Part shown: piece after piece, positions 12,603 through 20,740 of the stretch
Layout of the letters: the number at the start of each line of letters is the position of its first letter
Position numbering within the stretch: position 1 is the stretch's first letter
Virus record (IMG/VR): IMGVR_UViG_3300030104_000417
Location: 1-29,953 of that record
Reading direction: 5' to 3' (one strand)
DNA: 29,953 nucleotides
From: a virus
Position numbers and translations under genes: made by a program
The notes under the pieces: model-generated
The model's database searches: none
The model's input: only the letters and a program-made list of their open reading frames with translations
What the model was told of the DNA's origin: nothing

Positions 12603-12816
12603 CTTTTGTTTTTGTAGTTGATAATTTTTCTATTACATCAGTCATTCCTAACTCTTCATAAGCGTATGCTAAAGTTTCTTGAGAAGCAACCGCCCATTCA
12701 ATTATAACATCATTTTTTACTGAAACTCCTGAATTATATTTTGCTTTATAAGTACCCATAAATGTATATATTTTAATAGTATCTAAATTTATTTCTTTTT
12801 CTGAACATCCACACAT
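12538..12816 (-). CDS. Small hypothetical protein with lysine/serine tail
   Basis: The 92-residue product begins MCGCSEKEIN, has a compact middle with strands and helices (IKIYTFMGTYKAKYNSGVSV, AVASQETLAYAYEELGM) and ends in a low-complexity K/S/E tail that overlaps the portal start by 65 bases. I recognise no family. Position between the tail-tube-like genes and the portal suggests a small structural or assembly protein. The tail may be extra coding sequence kept only because it encodes the portal leader on the other frame. An 80-base gap upstream contains no gene. Confidence 0.5.
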   Translation of the reverse strand: MCGCSEKEINLDTIKIYTFMGTYKAKYNSGVSVKNDVIIEWAVASQETLAYAYEELGMTDVIEKLSTTKTKDESKKATKKEKSGKKSSDSKE

Positions 12817-12896
12817 AATACATAAAAAGATATTAATAGGATAATGTTATTAAACTTTTTACGAACAAAGTCAACCTATTATTATACCTTTAATTA

Positions 12897-13517
12897 TTAA
12901 GATACAGTTGCTACTAAACCTGCTGCGTTAATTGAAACTGCCGCACCTGCTGCCACATAAGTTCTTGGTAACTCATACTGAGTACAAGTTAGGGTAACTG
13001 TTAATCCATTTTCGTCAGAAAATGCTGCCCCAGTACCACCCTCTACACTTGCTAATCTTGCAAATGTTTGAGGTCTAGTTCCAATATGTGATGCTGCTGG
13101 TAAGTCTAAACCACCATCTCCGCCTGTCAAAGTTCCACTTATACCAATAACGAAATAAGTACCATTAGTATCTAACATCATTACTTGTAAGCATTTTCCT
13201 TGAAAATCAGTAATACTGTTTCTTCTTGCTAAATCCATTTGTGGTAGCATAAAAGTTAAACTACACTCATAAGTATTTACATTCATTTCAGAAGTTCCTG
13301 ATACTGCTAAAACAGGACTTTCTAATTTAGTTTCAAAAACACCCCAAGTAGAAGTTGAGCCTCCACTATCTGCTATAGAAGTTATAGTACCAGTTCCTAA
13401 AGTTGCTATTTGGTCTGGAGAACCTGTAGAGTTCCACTCTCTTATAAATACAGTTTGAATACCACCACTAGATTGTAAGTTAGTACACGCTGTTGTTAAT
13501 CCACTTGCTATTGCCAT
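12897..13517 (-). CDS. Tail-tube-like protein, copy B
   Basis: The 206-residue protein is a paralogue of the next upstream gene product. Shared blocks are an N-terminal C-x-N/D-L-Q-x-x-G-G-I, an aromatic R-x-W segment, the acidic-aromatic middle with MLPQMDLAR, and the C-terminal VEGGTGAAFSDENGLTVTLT followed by ELPRTY. It is beta-rich, with no cysteine pairs conserved. Position right after the capsid gene and its paralogue fits the main tail-tube subunit group. One copy probably polymerises as the tube and the other may be a tip, collar or modified ring. It has a partial A-rich leader before the ATG at 13517. Confidence 0.5.
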   Translation of the reverse strand: MAIASGLTTACTNLQSSGGIQTVFIREWNSTGSPDQIATLGTGTITSIADSGGSTSTWGVFETKLESPVLAVSGTSEMNVNTYECSLTFMLPQMDLARRNSITDFQGKCLQVMMLDTNGTYFVIGISGTLTGGDGGLDLPAASHIGTRPQTFARLASVEGGTGAAFSDENGLTVTLTCTQYELPRTYVAAGAAVSINAAGLVATVS

Positions 13518-13538
13518 TTTATTATTATTTTAAAGTTA

Positions 13539-14132
13539 TTAAGTTGTTGTTGCTTTGTATGTACTAGAAGGGGTAGCATCATTATAGTAAGATATAGTAC
13601 CAGTATATTCTCTTGGTAATTCAAATTGTTTACAAGTTAAATTAAGAGTTACACCATTTGCGTCTGTATAAGCACTACCAGTTCCACCTTCTATAGAAGC
13701 GACATTTAAAAAAGTTTGACTTCTTCCTTGTACTTTTTCATTTTGATATGTTTTAGAAGCACCTAAAACTAATTGAGTTCCATTACCATCAACTGCTATA
13801 GCCATCATACAATCAGAAAGCATATTTTGCAGTTCATGAAATTTCGCTTTACCCATTTTAGGCAGCATCAAAGATAAACCACATTCAAAAGCAGTTGAAC
13901 CATTTTCTTTTGTAGCATTAACAGTCATACTTGCTTCTTGTGCTTTAAATTCATATAAAAACCACTCTGAATCAGAACTTGATGTTTGAAACGAAGAAAT
14001 ATCATGTTTTCCTGCCCCATCATCATAGGTTACTGCGTCATTAGTAGTCCAACTTCTTAATAATATATGTTTTATGCCTCCTATTTGTTGTAAATCATCA
14101 CAACTTATTGCGATTCCTTTATCTATTGCCAT
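13539..14132 (-). CDS. Tail-tube-like protein, copy A
   Basis: The 197-residue product starts with ISCDDLQQIGGIKHILLRSW and ends with IEGGTGSAYTDANGVTLNLT followed by ELPREYTG. The last block is nearly the same as in the paralogue downstream, so these arose by gene duplication and have diverged strongly elsewhere. Beta-rich composition and location after the major capsid protein favour a tail-tube protein. The gene follows a strong stem-loop after the capsid gene and an A-rich leader variant. A decoration protein is the main alternative, as tandem copies of those also occur next to capsid genes. Confidence 0.5.
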   Translation of the reverse strand: MAIDKGIAISCDDLQQIGGIKHILLRSWTTNDAVTYDDGAGKHDISSFQTSSSDSEWFLYEFKAQEASMTVNATKENGSTAFECGLSLMLPKMGKAKFHELQNMLSDCMMAIAVDGNGTQLVLGASKTYQNEKVQGRSQTFLNVASIEGGTGSAYTDANGVTLNLTCKQFELPREYTGTISYYNDATPSSTYKATTT

Positions 14133-14167
14133 GTCATTATTATTTTATTAGTTATTAGAAGTAATTA

Positions 14168-14192
14168 AGAGAGGAGGACTAGCCTCCCCTCT
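14168..14192 (-). terminator. Stem-loop after major capsid gene
   Basis: AGAGGGGAGG and CCTCCTCTCT pair over ten bases on the minus-strand RNA (arms 14192-14183 and 14177-14168, one G-U pair) around a five-base loop. It lies 16 bases beyond the capsid stop and is not followed by a U-run. A partial terminator or an RNA-stability element that raises capsid mRNA is likely. GC-rich stems are rare elsewhere in the window. Confidence 0.5.
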
Positions 14193-14208
14193 ATTATTAC
14201 ATTATTGT

Positions 14209-15216
14209 TTAGTAGAATATCCCCCATTGAACAAGTGAAGGGTACAAGAATTGTACTCCTAACTTGTAATATCCTCTGAAGAACATTTTCTCTTCTAAGT
14301 CATCATAAAATACTTTGAAAGAACCTTCTGGGTCTGTTACATCAGAACCTATAATTAGGTTGTCTACTGCACAGTAACAAGCACCTTCTGTACCATTAAC
14401 ACCACCTCTTAAAAACATTGCTGGGTCTAAGTCTGCTAAAATAGTATCCCACTCATACATAGGAACTAATTCAACACCTCTAAACTTAACAACTAACACA
14501 CCATCTTGCTGGTTAGTTATTGCTAAATCTGCAGAAGTACCTTCTAAGTTTGATAAGTAAGCATTGTAAGTCTTAGGAGTTACAAAGATTTTCTTATCTG
14601 AAGCAGGTACTTGTTGTAATGCTGCAGGTGCATCATCATACATTTTTCTTAAAATACTTATTGATTCTGCTGCTGTAGGTGTTGTAGGTGCTACTGCACT
14701 ATACTCAGTTCTAGCAGCCAATACAGTTGCGTCATCTCCCATTAACTTCATCCATCCTGTTACACCTTGATAGTTTGCAGTAGAGTCATCTCCACCCCAT
14801 GCTAATCTCACAACATCTTGTGCGATACCTTTTACAGCACGATTTACAATCGCATCTGCTAATTGAGTTCCCTCAATATTCATTACATCAGCACCATTTC
14901 TGTACATTTCTTCAATGTAAGTTCCAAAGAACTCATCAGTACATTGCTCAAGAGCAACTCTCATTCTACCTGCTGTAATTGTTTTCTCATCAATATCAAA
15001 TTGAGTTGAACCACTTGTTGCTGAACAACCTGTGTATTTTTGAGATATTTTTGTTAGAGCAGCAGAAGTGAACACATTCATTTTGTGCTTTACATTAGGG
15101 ATAACTCTATAGTTACGCATAATATCATCACTTCTAAATACTGGCTCATAAAATATTTCGTTAAGATTCGCCCCTGAATAAGTTGCGAAAGTTCCTTTAT
15201 CTGCTACATTTGCCAT
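14209..15216 (-). CDS. Major capsid protein, HK97 fold
   Basis: The 335-residue product has the features of a HK97-type capsid subunit: an N-arm starting with YSGANLNEIFYEPVFRSDDI, a helix-rich P-domain with long acidic helix (EEMYRNGADVMNIEGTQLAD), an A-domain core with KIFVTPKTYNAYLSNLEGTS, VELVPMYEWDTILADLDPAM, and a C-terminal GSFKVFYDDLEEKMFFRGYY and FLYPSLVQWGIF. No extra cleavable pro-domain is obvious, fitting a separate scaffold supplied by the upstream gene. It is the most likely highly expressed gene in the window, with the A-rich leader just before its ATG and a stem-loop after its stop. Its position right after protease/scaffold is typical. Confidence 0.75.
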   Translation of the reverse strand: MANVADKGTFATYSGANLNEIFYEPVFRSDDIMRNYRVIPNVKHKMNVFTSAALTKISQKYTGCSATSGSTQFDIDEKTITAGRMRVALEQCTDEFFGTYIEEMYRNGADVMNIEGTQLADAIVNRAVKGIAQDVVRLAWGGDDSTANYQGVTGWMKLMGDDATVLAARTEYSAVAPTTPTAAESISILRKMYDDAPAALQQVPASDKKIFVTPKTYNAYLSNLEGTSADLAITNQQDGVLVVKFRGVELVPMYEWDTILADLDPAMFLRGGVNGTEGACYCAVDNLIIGSDVTDPEGSFKVFYDDLEEKMFFRGYYKLGVQFLYPSLVQWGIFY

Positions 15217-15224
15217 TTTTTTTT

Positions 15225-15245
15225 ATTTTTTAGTTATTAAATTTA
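15225..15245 (-). promoter_or_regulatory. Recurrent A-rich translation leader of capsid gene
   Basis: AATTTAATAACTAAAAAA lies on the minus strand about ten bases before ATG at 15216. It is a shortened version of the leader seen at 4717-4736 and 7176-7197 and includes the stop of the upstream gene. Confidence 0.5.
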
Positions 15246-15640
15246 TTTCTTACTCTTTCTGCCATTGCTGCATAAAAACCTGCATTAGCATCTTCTTTTT
15301 TGTTTTCAACTACTGCAGGGTCGCTATCAGTTTCAATTTCAGTACCTTTAGCATCTGCTTTGTTGATTTTAGCGTTTAACGCTTCAACCTCTTCAGTTAA
15401 AGTTAAGTTAGTTCCTTTAGCATTTACTAACTCTTCTTCTAATGAAGAAATTTTATTTGTCAACTCAATGTTGTTAGTTTCAAATTCAGATATTTTATTC
15501 ATTACATCCTCTTTGTCTCCTATCATAACATTAACAGTTGTTTCTTCAACAACATCTTTAGAAACTTTTACATCACCTTTTACAGTAGCAATAATTTCTT
15601 CAACTTTGTTGTTAAACCATTCTTTTAACTCATTAGTCAT
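15230..15640 (-). CDS. Nested in-frame scaffold protein start
   Basis: ATG at 15640 is codon 210 of the protease-scaffold frame and would give a 136-residue protein (MTNELKEWFNNKVEEIIATV and on) containing the coiled-coil region only. The residues before it, LNINIKNRK, look like an unstructured linker, and the DNA that encodes them is almost identical to the phage's A-rich leader. This copies lambda C/Nu3, in which scaffold is translated from an internal start. It shares its stop with the full-length protein. Start use is inferred. Confidence 0.5.
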   Translation of the reverse strand: MTNELKEWFNNKVEEIIATVKGDVKVSKDVVEETTVNVMIGDKEDVMNKISEFETNNIELTNKISSLEEELVNAKGTNLTLTEEVEALNAKINKADAKGTEIETDSDPAVVENKKEDANAGFYAAMAERVRNKFNN

Positions 15641-16267
15641 TTTTCTGTTTTTTATGTTAATATTTAATTTATTTTGGATTTCCTCCTCTGTGATGTTTTT
15701 AAATTTAGAAACATCATACTTTGCAGCCACTTTAATAGAGTCAGAAATAGTGTCTACAAAACCTGCTTCATATGCCTCTTCAGAGTTCAGCCAAGTTTCT
15801 TCGTCCATCATCTGTTGTAAAGCCTCGTAAGACAATCCAGTCTTTTTTCTATAAATGTCTGTAAGTTCACCTGAGATTTTATCAAGAGTATCAGCAGTCT
15901 TTCTCATGTCTTTTGCTTCTCCCATTGTTCCTCCCCAAGCGTTATGAATCATAAATAAAGAATTTTCTGCCATTACAACTTCATCTGCACCAAGAGCAAT
16001 AATTGTAGCGATACTCGCTGCGATCCCCTCAATATAAACAGTTGTTTTAGCCTCTCTCCTTTTGATTACATTATACATTGCCATACCATCAAACACATCA
16101 CCACCTAAACTGTTAATGCGTAGGTTGACAGGCATACCTTTTAAACCTTTAATATCATTAATAAATTCTTGTGCTGTTACGCCATAAGTGCCTATCTCAT
16201 CAAAGATATATATTTCAGCAGTTTCACCACCTGCTTTATTTTGAATGTTATACCATTTTCCTTTCAT
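15230..16267 (-). CDS. ClpP-type prohead protease fused to scaffold domain
   Basis: Residues 1-180 form a ClpP/S49-type protease: RINSLGGDVFDGMAMYN (50-66), nucleophile S85 in GIAASIA, H108 in MIHNAWG, and an ETWLNSEEAYEAGFVD block with D155/E157 near where the acidic residue of ClpP lies. Residues 210-345 are helical with coiled-coil heptads (NKISEFETNNIELTNKISSL, then LTEEVEALNAKINK), like a scaffold. The protease matures the prohead after assembly and would digest the scaffold. An internal ATG at codon 210 with the phage's own leader suggests the scaffold is also made alone. The gene lies just before the capsid gene, as usual. Confidence 0.8.
   Translation of the reverse strand: MKGKWYNIQNKAGGETAEIYIFDEIGTYGVTAQEFINDIKGLKGMPVNLRINSLGGDVFDGMAMYNVIKRREAKTTVYIEGIAASIATIIALGADEVVMAENSLFMIHNAWGGTMGEAKDMRKTADTLDKISGELTDIYRKKTGLSYEALQQMMDEETWLNSEEAYEAGFVDTISDSIKVAAKYDVSKFKNITEEEIQNKLNINIKNRKMTNELKEWFNNKVEEIIATVKGDVKVSKDVVEETTVNVMIGDKEDVMNKISEFETNNIELTNKISSLEEELVNAKGTNLTLTEEVEALNAKINKADAKGTEIETDSDPAVVENKKEDANAGFYAAMAERVRNKFNN
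15649..15671 (-). promoter_or_regulatory. Recurrent A-rich leader inside the protease-scaffold frame
   Basis: The minus strand reads AAATTAAATATTAACATAAA shortly before ATG at 15640. It matches the intergenic leader at 4717-4736 almost base for base, yet lies inside an open frame, where it encodes LNINIKNRK. This supports internal initiation of the scaffold. Confidence 0.5.
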
Positions 16268-16322
16268 AAACGCAAAAATATTATTAATGATTTAAGTATT
16301 TACACTATTTCCTTACAAAACT

Positions 16323-16661
16323 TTATGATGTAATATTGTAAGATATTTTTGACTTCTTTCTTTCTTTGTAAACTATGTTTTGTGCCTGACTTTCACTAAT
16401 ATCATATTTTATAGATAAATCCATCCAAGTATGCGTCCTACTCCCTTGATTGCCAACTAACATTCTATCAAAATCTGCTATTATCATATAATTACGAAGT
16501 CTTTTAGGCTCAATAATCCCCTGCTCTACAAAATGTCTAACAATGTCTTTGCAGGTTGGTTGTAAGCCAAACCTCCTTTCTAAAGAAGTCCCAGCAATTT
16601 CAATAAAATCTTTTACAACATCAATTTTATTTTGCTTTTGTTTTTTTCTTTTTAGAGGCAT
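16323..16661 (-). CDS. Helix-turn-helix protein, small terminase candidate
   Basis: I choose ATG at 16661 (112 residues); a longer frame from 16703 overlaps the upstream gene by 77 bases. The N-terminus is basic (MPLKRKKQKQNK), followed by a helical part (KDFIEIAGTSLERRFGLQPT, CKDIVRHFVEQGIIEPKR) and a C-terminal HTH (MDLSIKYDISESQAQNIVYK). The HTH looks like those of small terminases or transcription activators, which read phage packaging or late-promoter sites. No terminase small gene is visible next to the large one, so this is a candidate. It lies upstream of the protease gene. Confidence 0.5.
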   Translation of the reverse strand: MPLKRKKQKQNKIDVVKDFIEIAGTSLERRFGLQPTCKDIVRHFVEQGIIEPKRLRNYMIIADFDRMLVGNQGSRTHTWMDLSIKYDISESQAQNIVYKERKKSKISYNITS

Positions 16662-16929
16662 TAGGTTTTTTTGTTGGTGCTTGTGCAGCAATAATCCACT
16701 CATCTACAATAGTTTCCCAAAACTTAACTACTGCTTTTCTACAAGAAGAACAATTCATGTCTTGTTTGTGAGTAGGAAATAACAAGTGCCATTCTGCAAA
16801 CATTAAATTTAATGATTCAGAATGATAAGTAGTAAAGTTTCTTGTGTGGTTCTTGTTTTTAATAACAGCATTTGTCATTGCTGTAATTTTGTTTTTGTTA
16901 AAATTATCAGCGATTTCTTTTAAATTCAT
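16627..16929 (-). CDS. Hypothetical protein with CxxC, 100 aa
   Basis: I choose ATG at 16929, ten bases after the upstream stop; a TTG at 16968 would overlap it. The product has a helical N-terminus (NLKEIADNFNKNK), a middle with HSESLNLMFAEWHLLFPTHK, and the segment DMNCSSCRKAVVKFWETIVD, a C-S-S-C pair that could be a redox or metal site. It ends in a very basic lysine tail. No family can be named. It is co-encoded with a zinc-ribbon protein upstream and an HTH protein downstream, in a small DNA-associated gene set between tape measure and protease. Confidence 0.5.
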   Translation of the reverse strand: MNLKEIADNFNKNKITAMTNAVIKNKNHTRNFTTYHSESLNLMFAEWHLLFPTHKQDMNCSSCRKAVVKFWETIVDEWIIAAQAPTKKPNASKKKKTKAK

Positions 16930-16939
16930 ATGTAAAGTT

Positions 16940-17134
16940 TTACCATTTATTTTGAGGACACTTACCAAAGAAGTCTTTAGTTAATGATGTTTTTGCATCT
17001 AGGAAGCACTTGCAATCTGCACATCTTGCCCCCCATTTAATCTTTGGTGTTTTAAGTAACATAAAGTTTCGGTAAAAACTACAACTTTTACATATACTTA
17101 ATCTTTCTAATTTAGTTTTTTTATCAACAAACAT
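16940..17134 (-). CDS. Zinc-ribbon-like small protein
   Basis: The 64-residue product contains C15-x-x-C18, a C38-x-x-C41-x-C43-F motif and C59-P-x-N-K-W at the end, suggesting a zinc-binding ribbon plus a fifth or sixth cysteine. A CxxC followed by CxxCxCFxxxK...CPxxKW is a layout I recall from many marine phages. The function is not known to me. It follows the tape-measure stop by 20 bases and a partial A-rich leader precedes its ATG. Most such proteins bind metal; contact with DNA or RNA cannot be stated. Confidence 0.6.
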   Translation of the reverse strand: MFVDKKTKLERLSICKSCSFYRNFMLLKTPKIKWGARCADCKCFLDAKTSLTKDFFGKCPQNKW

Positions 17135-17153
17135 TTGTTTATTTCTTTAATTA

Positions 17154-20100
17154 TTAAATTGTTGCGTCTGCTTCTATAACACTAACTGAGTTCTGACTAT
17201 CAGTAATATCTGCCTCAACAACAACCACTTTGTTTGACCTATTCATAGCCCCTAACATGTTGTTTTGACCTAAGGCATTAAATTGCTGTTGTGCAAAAGA
17301 AGGTTGGTTTAAAAGACCTCCATCTGCGAATTTAACACCTCCTCCTGCAGCGTTCATTGCTGATAGTTGGTTTCTAAACATTGCTGTACTTCTTTTATTT
17401 ATAACAGCCTCTCCTCCTTCTAGTTCTACTACCCTACCTCCTACTGCAAACTTCTCTCCTCCTTGTGCGTGAGACCTGCCATGAACCATCCCTCCATTTG
17501 CAAATTCTTCTATCATCCCTCCTAAAGCATATTTTTGAGATGCTATAACTGCTATTTGTGCAGCAGTCATTGCAGCAACAAAAGGTGAAAACGCAAACAC
17601 TAAAGGAAACCCTACAGTACCAGCAGTTTTTGTCATTGCTAAAGCACCATTAATAATCGCCTGTGCTATATCTAGTCTTTTCTTCCTTTCAAATGCTTTT
17701 CTCTCTATTTGTTCTACTCCTTTTTCATACTCTTCTTGAGTGATTAATCCAGCATCTTTCCTTTCTTCTAATCTTTTTGTCTCTCTCTCTGTGTTTTTAC
17801 TTTGATTATTACTCATAATAGTAAAGATAGAGTTAGAAGCAGTTTGCATTAATTGTAATGCTTGTTGTGCTTGTTCTTGCTGCTTTTGTAGAGTTTCTGT
17901 ATTTTTTTGCTGAAGTAAATCTTGATTTTTCATTTTTAAATCAAAAAGTTTTTGCTCTAAGGCTTCTCTTTCTTCTTCGTTAAGCGTTTCACTTTGCAAT
18001 AAACTATCTAGCATTGTTATTGTTTGGTCTAATATATTTTGATTTGCTTCTTTTCTTGTTATCAATCCGTCTAAATAGTCTTGATTAACTTCCTCAAAAA
18101 TAGCCCTTTCTAAATCTGAAGCCCCTTCTAAAATACCTGTTATTTCTTCTGTAACTTCTTTTTCCGCATCTCTTCTTTTAAACTTTAAATCTATTAACCT
18201 GTTTTCTTCTTGTTGAGTAGACTTGTCTAGTTTAGGCATTTTATTTTTAAGATTTATGACATCATTTAGATATTTCATTTCTTTATCCATCATCTCTTTA
18301 TCAAATTGAGTTTTCTCAATTTTTCTTGCTAAATAATCTTCTTTAAGTTTCATCTGGTCATTATGAAGTTTATCATCTAAAGCGTCTTTTTCTTTCTTAT
18401 AGTCTATTTCTAAAAACCTTAACTCTTCATTTTTTCTATGCCTATTTAAAGCACTAATTTGATTAGTTGCAGATTCATATAAATCACGCAAGTCAGACAT
18501 TTGCTCTCTTCTCGTATTAAACAACTTATGCCATTCTGCATCTTCTAGATGTTTCTTGTCATTGTCGTACATAGTATTCAATGCTGGTCTCTGTTTTTCT
18601 ATTTCGGCATAAACTCTCTGTTGCTCATATCTAACCAACTCTAACTCTTCATCAATCTTCTTTTTTGACTCCTCTAAAGTGCTTCCTTTAGGCATTGGTT
18701 TTGAGAAAGTTTTTTGCAAATCACTTATTGCTTTGTTGTATTTTTCCATTGCTTCAGCACTTGCCACTTGTTGTTTTTGAATATCACTTAATTCACCTTC
18801 AAAATCATCCATTTCGTCTTTAGCAAAAATAAGTCCCATAGCAAGTTCTTGTAGTAATACAACCAAAAGACCAATTCCTGTAGAGGCAATTAAGGCTTTT
18901 ACTGACCCTGCTAACCCCCTTAAAGATGCAGCCAAACCTGCTGTTGCACTTCTTGCTGCTATTGATGCTGCTGTCCATAATTTTAAATTTAAAATATTTT
19001 GTCCTACAGCCCCAGTAAAAAATGTAAACGCTATTCTAGCCGCTTTTAATCCTATTCCTAGTTTTACTAAAATTCCAATAAAACTTACAGTCCATCTTAT
19101 ATTGTCAGCGAGTTGTTTAGCATTGTCAGTAAGACTATTTATGAAATCTGCCATACTATCAACAGACCTTTGAAGCCCTTTTCCTGACAATTCATCAAAT
19201 AAAGCAATAGCAAGTCCCTCTGTTGCAGACCACAATCTTCTAAAAGAACCCTCTAAAGTGTCTCCAATAATTTCAGACATTCTTTTAGCAGTACCTGAAG
19301 CATTTTCCATTTCATTTCGTAAAACTTCCGTAGCACCAGCACTTGTTAGTAACTGCTCAAAGGCTGCTGCTTGTCTTAAATCAACAACCTCCATCACATC
19401 TGCCATACTTCCTCCCTCTCTAATAAACTTTTGCATTGCAGGTATTAATTCATCATAAGAATGTATTGTCTTACCAAAAGATTTTGTTAAATCTGAGTTA
19501 GGGTCTTGCATTTTAAGAAGTATATTTCTTAAAGATGTACCAGAAATAGAAGCCTCAATACCTGCATCTGTTAATTTAGACATCATTGCTGCAGTATCTT
19601 CAATAGAGAACCCTGCTGATTTAGCAATCGGGGCTACTTTTGTCATAGATGTTTGCCACTTTTCTAAGTCCATTGCAGAACTTGTAAACGCTACTGCCAT
19701 TACATCAACTACTCTTTGTGTTTCACTAGCATCTAATCCAAAACCTCTTACTGCCGCACCTGCTACTGTTGCTGCTCTTGCTAAGTCTGATCCTGTTGCA
19801 GTAGATAGTTGTATGGTCGCCTCTTGTGCTTTTAATATCTCATCAGTAGTAAAACCTAACTTACCATAATTAGTTTGTAATTGTGCTACTTGAGATGCGG
19901 TAAAGAATGTTGTTCTACCTAACTCTTTAGCAGATTCTGATAGTTTTTTAAATTCTTCGTTATTAGCCCCAGTAATCGCCCTTGTCTTAGCCATTTGAAA
20001 CTCAAAACTCTTAAAAGTTCCAACTATCTTACTAACTACCTTACTCATTGCTTGATATGCCAATGTTGCAGCAGCAATCTGTGAAGCCAACTTAGTAAAA

Positions 20101-20195
20101 CTCTTAGAAGATTTTTCAGTTGTTCTATTAAGATTTTTTAAATCCTTTTCCCCTTTTACTATTACTTGAACTATTACTTTTTCTGTGTTTGCCAT
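17154..20195 (-). CDS. Tail tape measure protein
   Basis: The 1013-residue protein begins with a PhageMin_Tail/TP901-type domain: residues about 70-330 include TRAITGANNEEFKKLSESAK, LGRTTFFTASQVAQLQTNYG, VRGFGLDASETQRVVDVMAV and IEASISGTSLRNILLKMQDP. Two hydrophobic regions lie near 365-460, a long coiled coil near 500-780, and another hydrophobic stretch (about 850-900). The C-terminus has glycine-rich modules ending in VELEGGEAVINKRSTAMF, common in the family. It sets tail length by spanning the tube and enters the host membrane at infection. At about 0.15 nm per residue the tail would be near 150 nm (estimate). Confidence 0.85.
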   Translation of the reverse strand: MANTEKVIVQVIVKGEKDLKNLNRTTEKSSKSFTKLASQIAAATLAYQAMSKVVSKIVGTFKSFEFQMAKTRAITGANNEEFKKLSESAKELGRTTFFTASQVAQLQTNYGKLGFTTDEILKAQEATIQLSTATGSDLARAATVAGAAVRGFGLDASETQRVVDVMAVAFTSSAMDLEKWQTSMTKVAPIAKSAGFSIEDTAAMMSKLTDAGIEASISGTSLRNILLKMQDPNSDLTKSFGKTIHSYDELIPAMQKFIREGGSMADVMEVVDLRQAAAFEQLLTSAGATEVLRNEMENASGTAKRMSEIIGDTLEGSFRRLWSATEGLAIALFDELSGKGLQRSVDSMADFINSLTDNAKQLADNIRWTVSFIGILVKLGIGLKAARIAFTFFTGAVGQNILNLKLWTAASIAARSATAGLAASLRGLAGSVKALIASTGIGLLVVLLQELAMGLIFAKDEMDDFEGELSDIQKQQVASAEAMEKYNKAISDLQKTFSKPMPKGSTLEESKKKIDEELELVRYEQQRVYAEIEKQRPALNTMYDNDKKHLEDAEWHKLFNTRREQMSDLRDLYESATNQISALNRHRKNEELRFLEIDYKKEKDALDDKLHNDQMKLKEDYLARKIEKTQFDKEMMDKEMKYLNDVINLKNKMPKLDKSTQQEENRLIDLKFKRRDAEKEVTEEITGILEGASDLERAIFEEVNQDYLDGLITRKEANQNILDQTITMLDSLLQSETLNEEEREALEQKLFDLKMKNQDLLQQKNTETLQKQQEQAQQALQLMQTASNSIFTIMSNNQSKNTERETKRLEERKDAGLITQEEYEKGVEQIERKAFERKKRLDIAQAIINGALAMTKTAGTVGFPLVFAFSPFVAAMTAAQIAVIASQKYALGGMIEEFANGGMVHGRSHAQGGEKFAVGGRVVELEGGEAVINKRSTAMFRNQLSAMNAAGGGVKFADGGLLNQPSFAQQQFNALGQNNMLGAMNRSNKVVVVEADITDSQNSVSVIEADATI

Positions 20196-20206
20196 TTTTT
20201 ATATCT

Positions 20207-20740
20207 TTATAATGATTTAAATAAATTTTTTCCTGCTAATGTAACATCTTTATTGTTTCTTTTTAAGTATTCTCCTATAGCCTCTGCAACATCTTTACCT
20301 ATTGCTGGGGCTAGTTTGTTTGCTATTTTTTTACTAAACTTATTCGCTACATATCCTGCAAAATTTGTTCTTCTTAAATTATTCCCTTCTGTCCAATAAG
20401 CGTATGGCTCACCATAAAAACCTTTAAGTTTTTTTAATATTGGGTAAGCGGCTCTTGCTGGTAACCCTTTTACAGAAACCCATCTTTTAATTGTTTCAAT
20501 ATTTGGAACTGTAGCAAATTTAGGATTGTTAACTGCTTCCCAATAACTCACAGACGACATCATACTTAAAGTTAAATTTTCAAAATCTGCTAACTCATGT
20601 CTACCTATTATAGATGCTCTTATACCTCTACTTAGCCTTCCTGTTGCATTATGTCTTTGTGCTGCCAATTCATCTTGCAACCCTTTTTTAAGGATAAACC
20701 CAACCTCTTTTAATTTATTTTTTGTGTTTTTAAATTCCAT
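20207..20740 (-). CDS. Tail-completion/neck protein candidate (HK97 gp10-like plan)
   Basis: The 177-residue product starts with a helix (KNKLKEVGFILKKGLQDELA), then NATGRLSRGIRASI, a beta part with a conserved aromatic YWEAVNNPKF, IETIKRWVSVKGLPAR and a helical basic C-terminus. The order N-helix, ATGRLxxxI, YWxxV, WV..KGL is what HK97 gp10-type tail completion or neck proteins show. Its start is coupled to the upstream gene by TAATG and it ends 11 bases before the tape-measure start. It would join tube and neck. It sits next to the tape measure, not the portal, in keeping with the rearranged gene order here. Confidence 0.55.
   Translation of the reverse strand: MEFKNTKNKLKEVGFILKKGLQDELAAQRHNATGRLSRGIRASIIGRHELADFENLTLSMMSSVSYWEAVNNPKFATVPNIETIKRWVSVKGLPARAAYPILKKLKGFYGEPYAYWTEGNNLRRTNFAGYVANKFSKKIANKLAPAIGKDVAEAIGEYLKRNNKDVTLAGKNLFKSL

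Noticed and set aside
12817-12896. Possible terminator or promoter in the gap before the small protein at 12538
   Set aside because: The only inverted repeat (TAATAGG/CCTATTA) has a 34-base loop, and TTGACTTTG does not match TAnnTTTG at the right place.
15300-15830. Plus-strand open frame of 176 residues
   Set aside because: It is opposite the scaffold part of the protease gene, is rich in S, L, V and T in the way of antisense frames, and has no promoter or leader.
16268-16322. TATTTTTG -7-like word before the protease gene
   Set aside because: It would start transcription at or beyond the ATG and has no TTTG 19-23 bases upstream.
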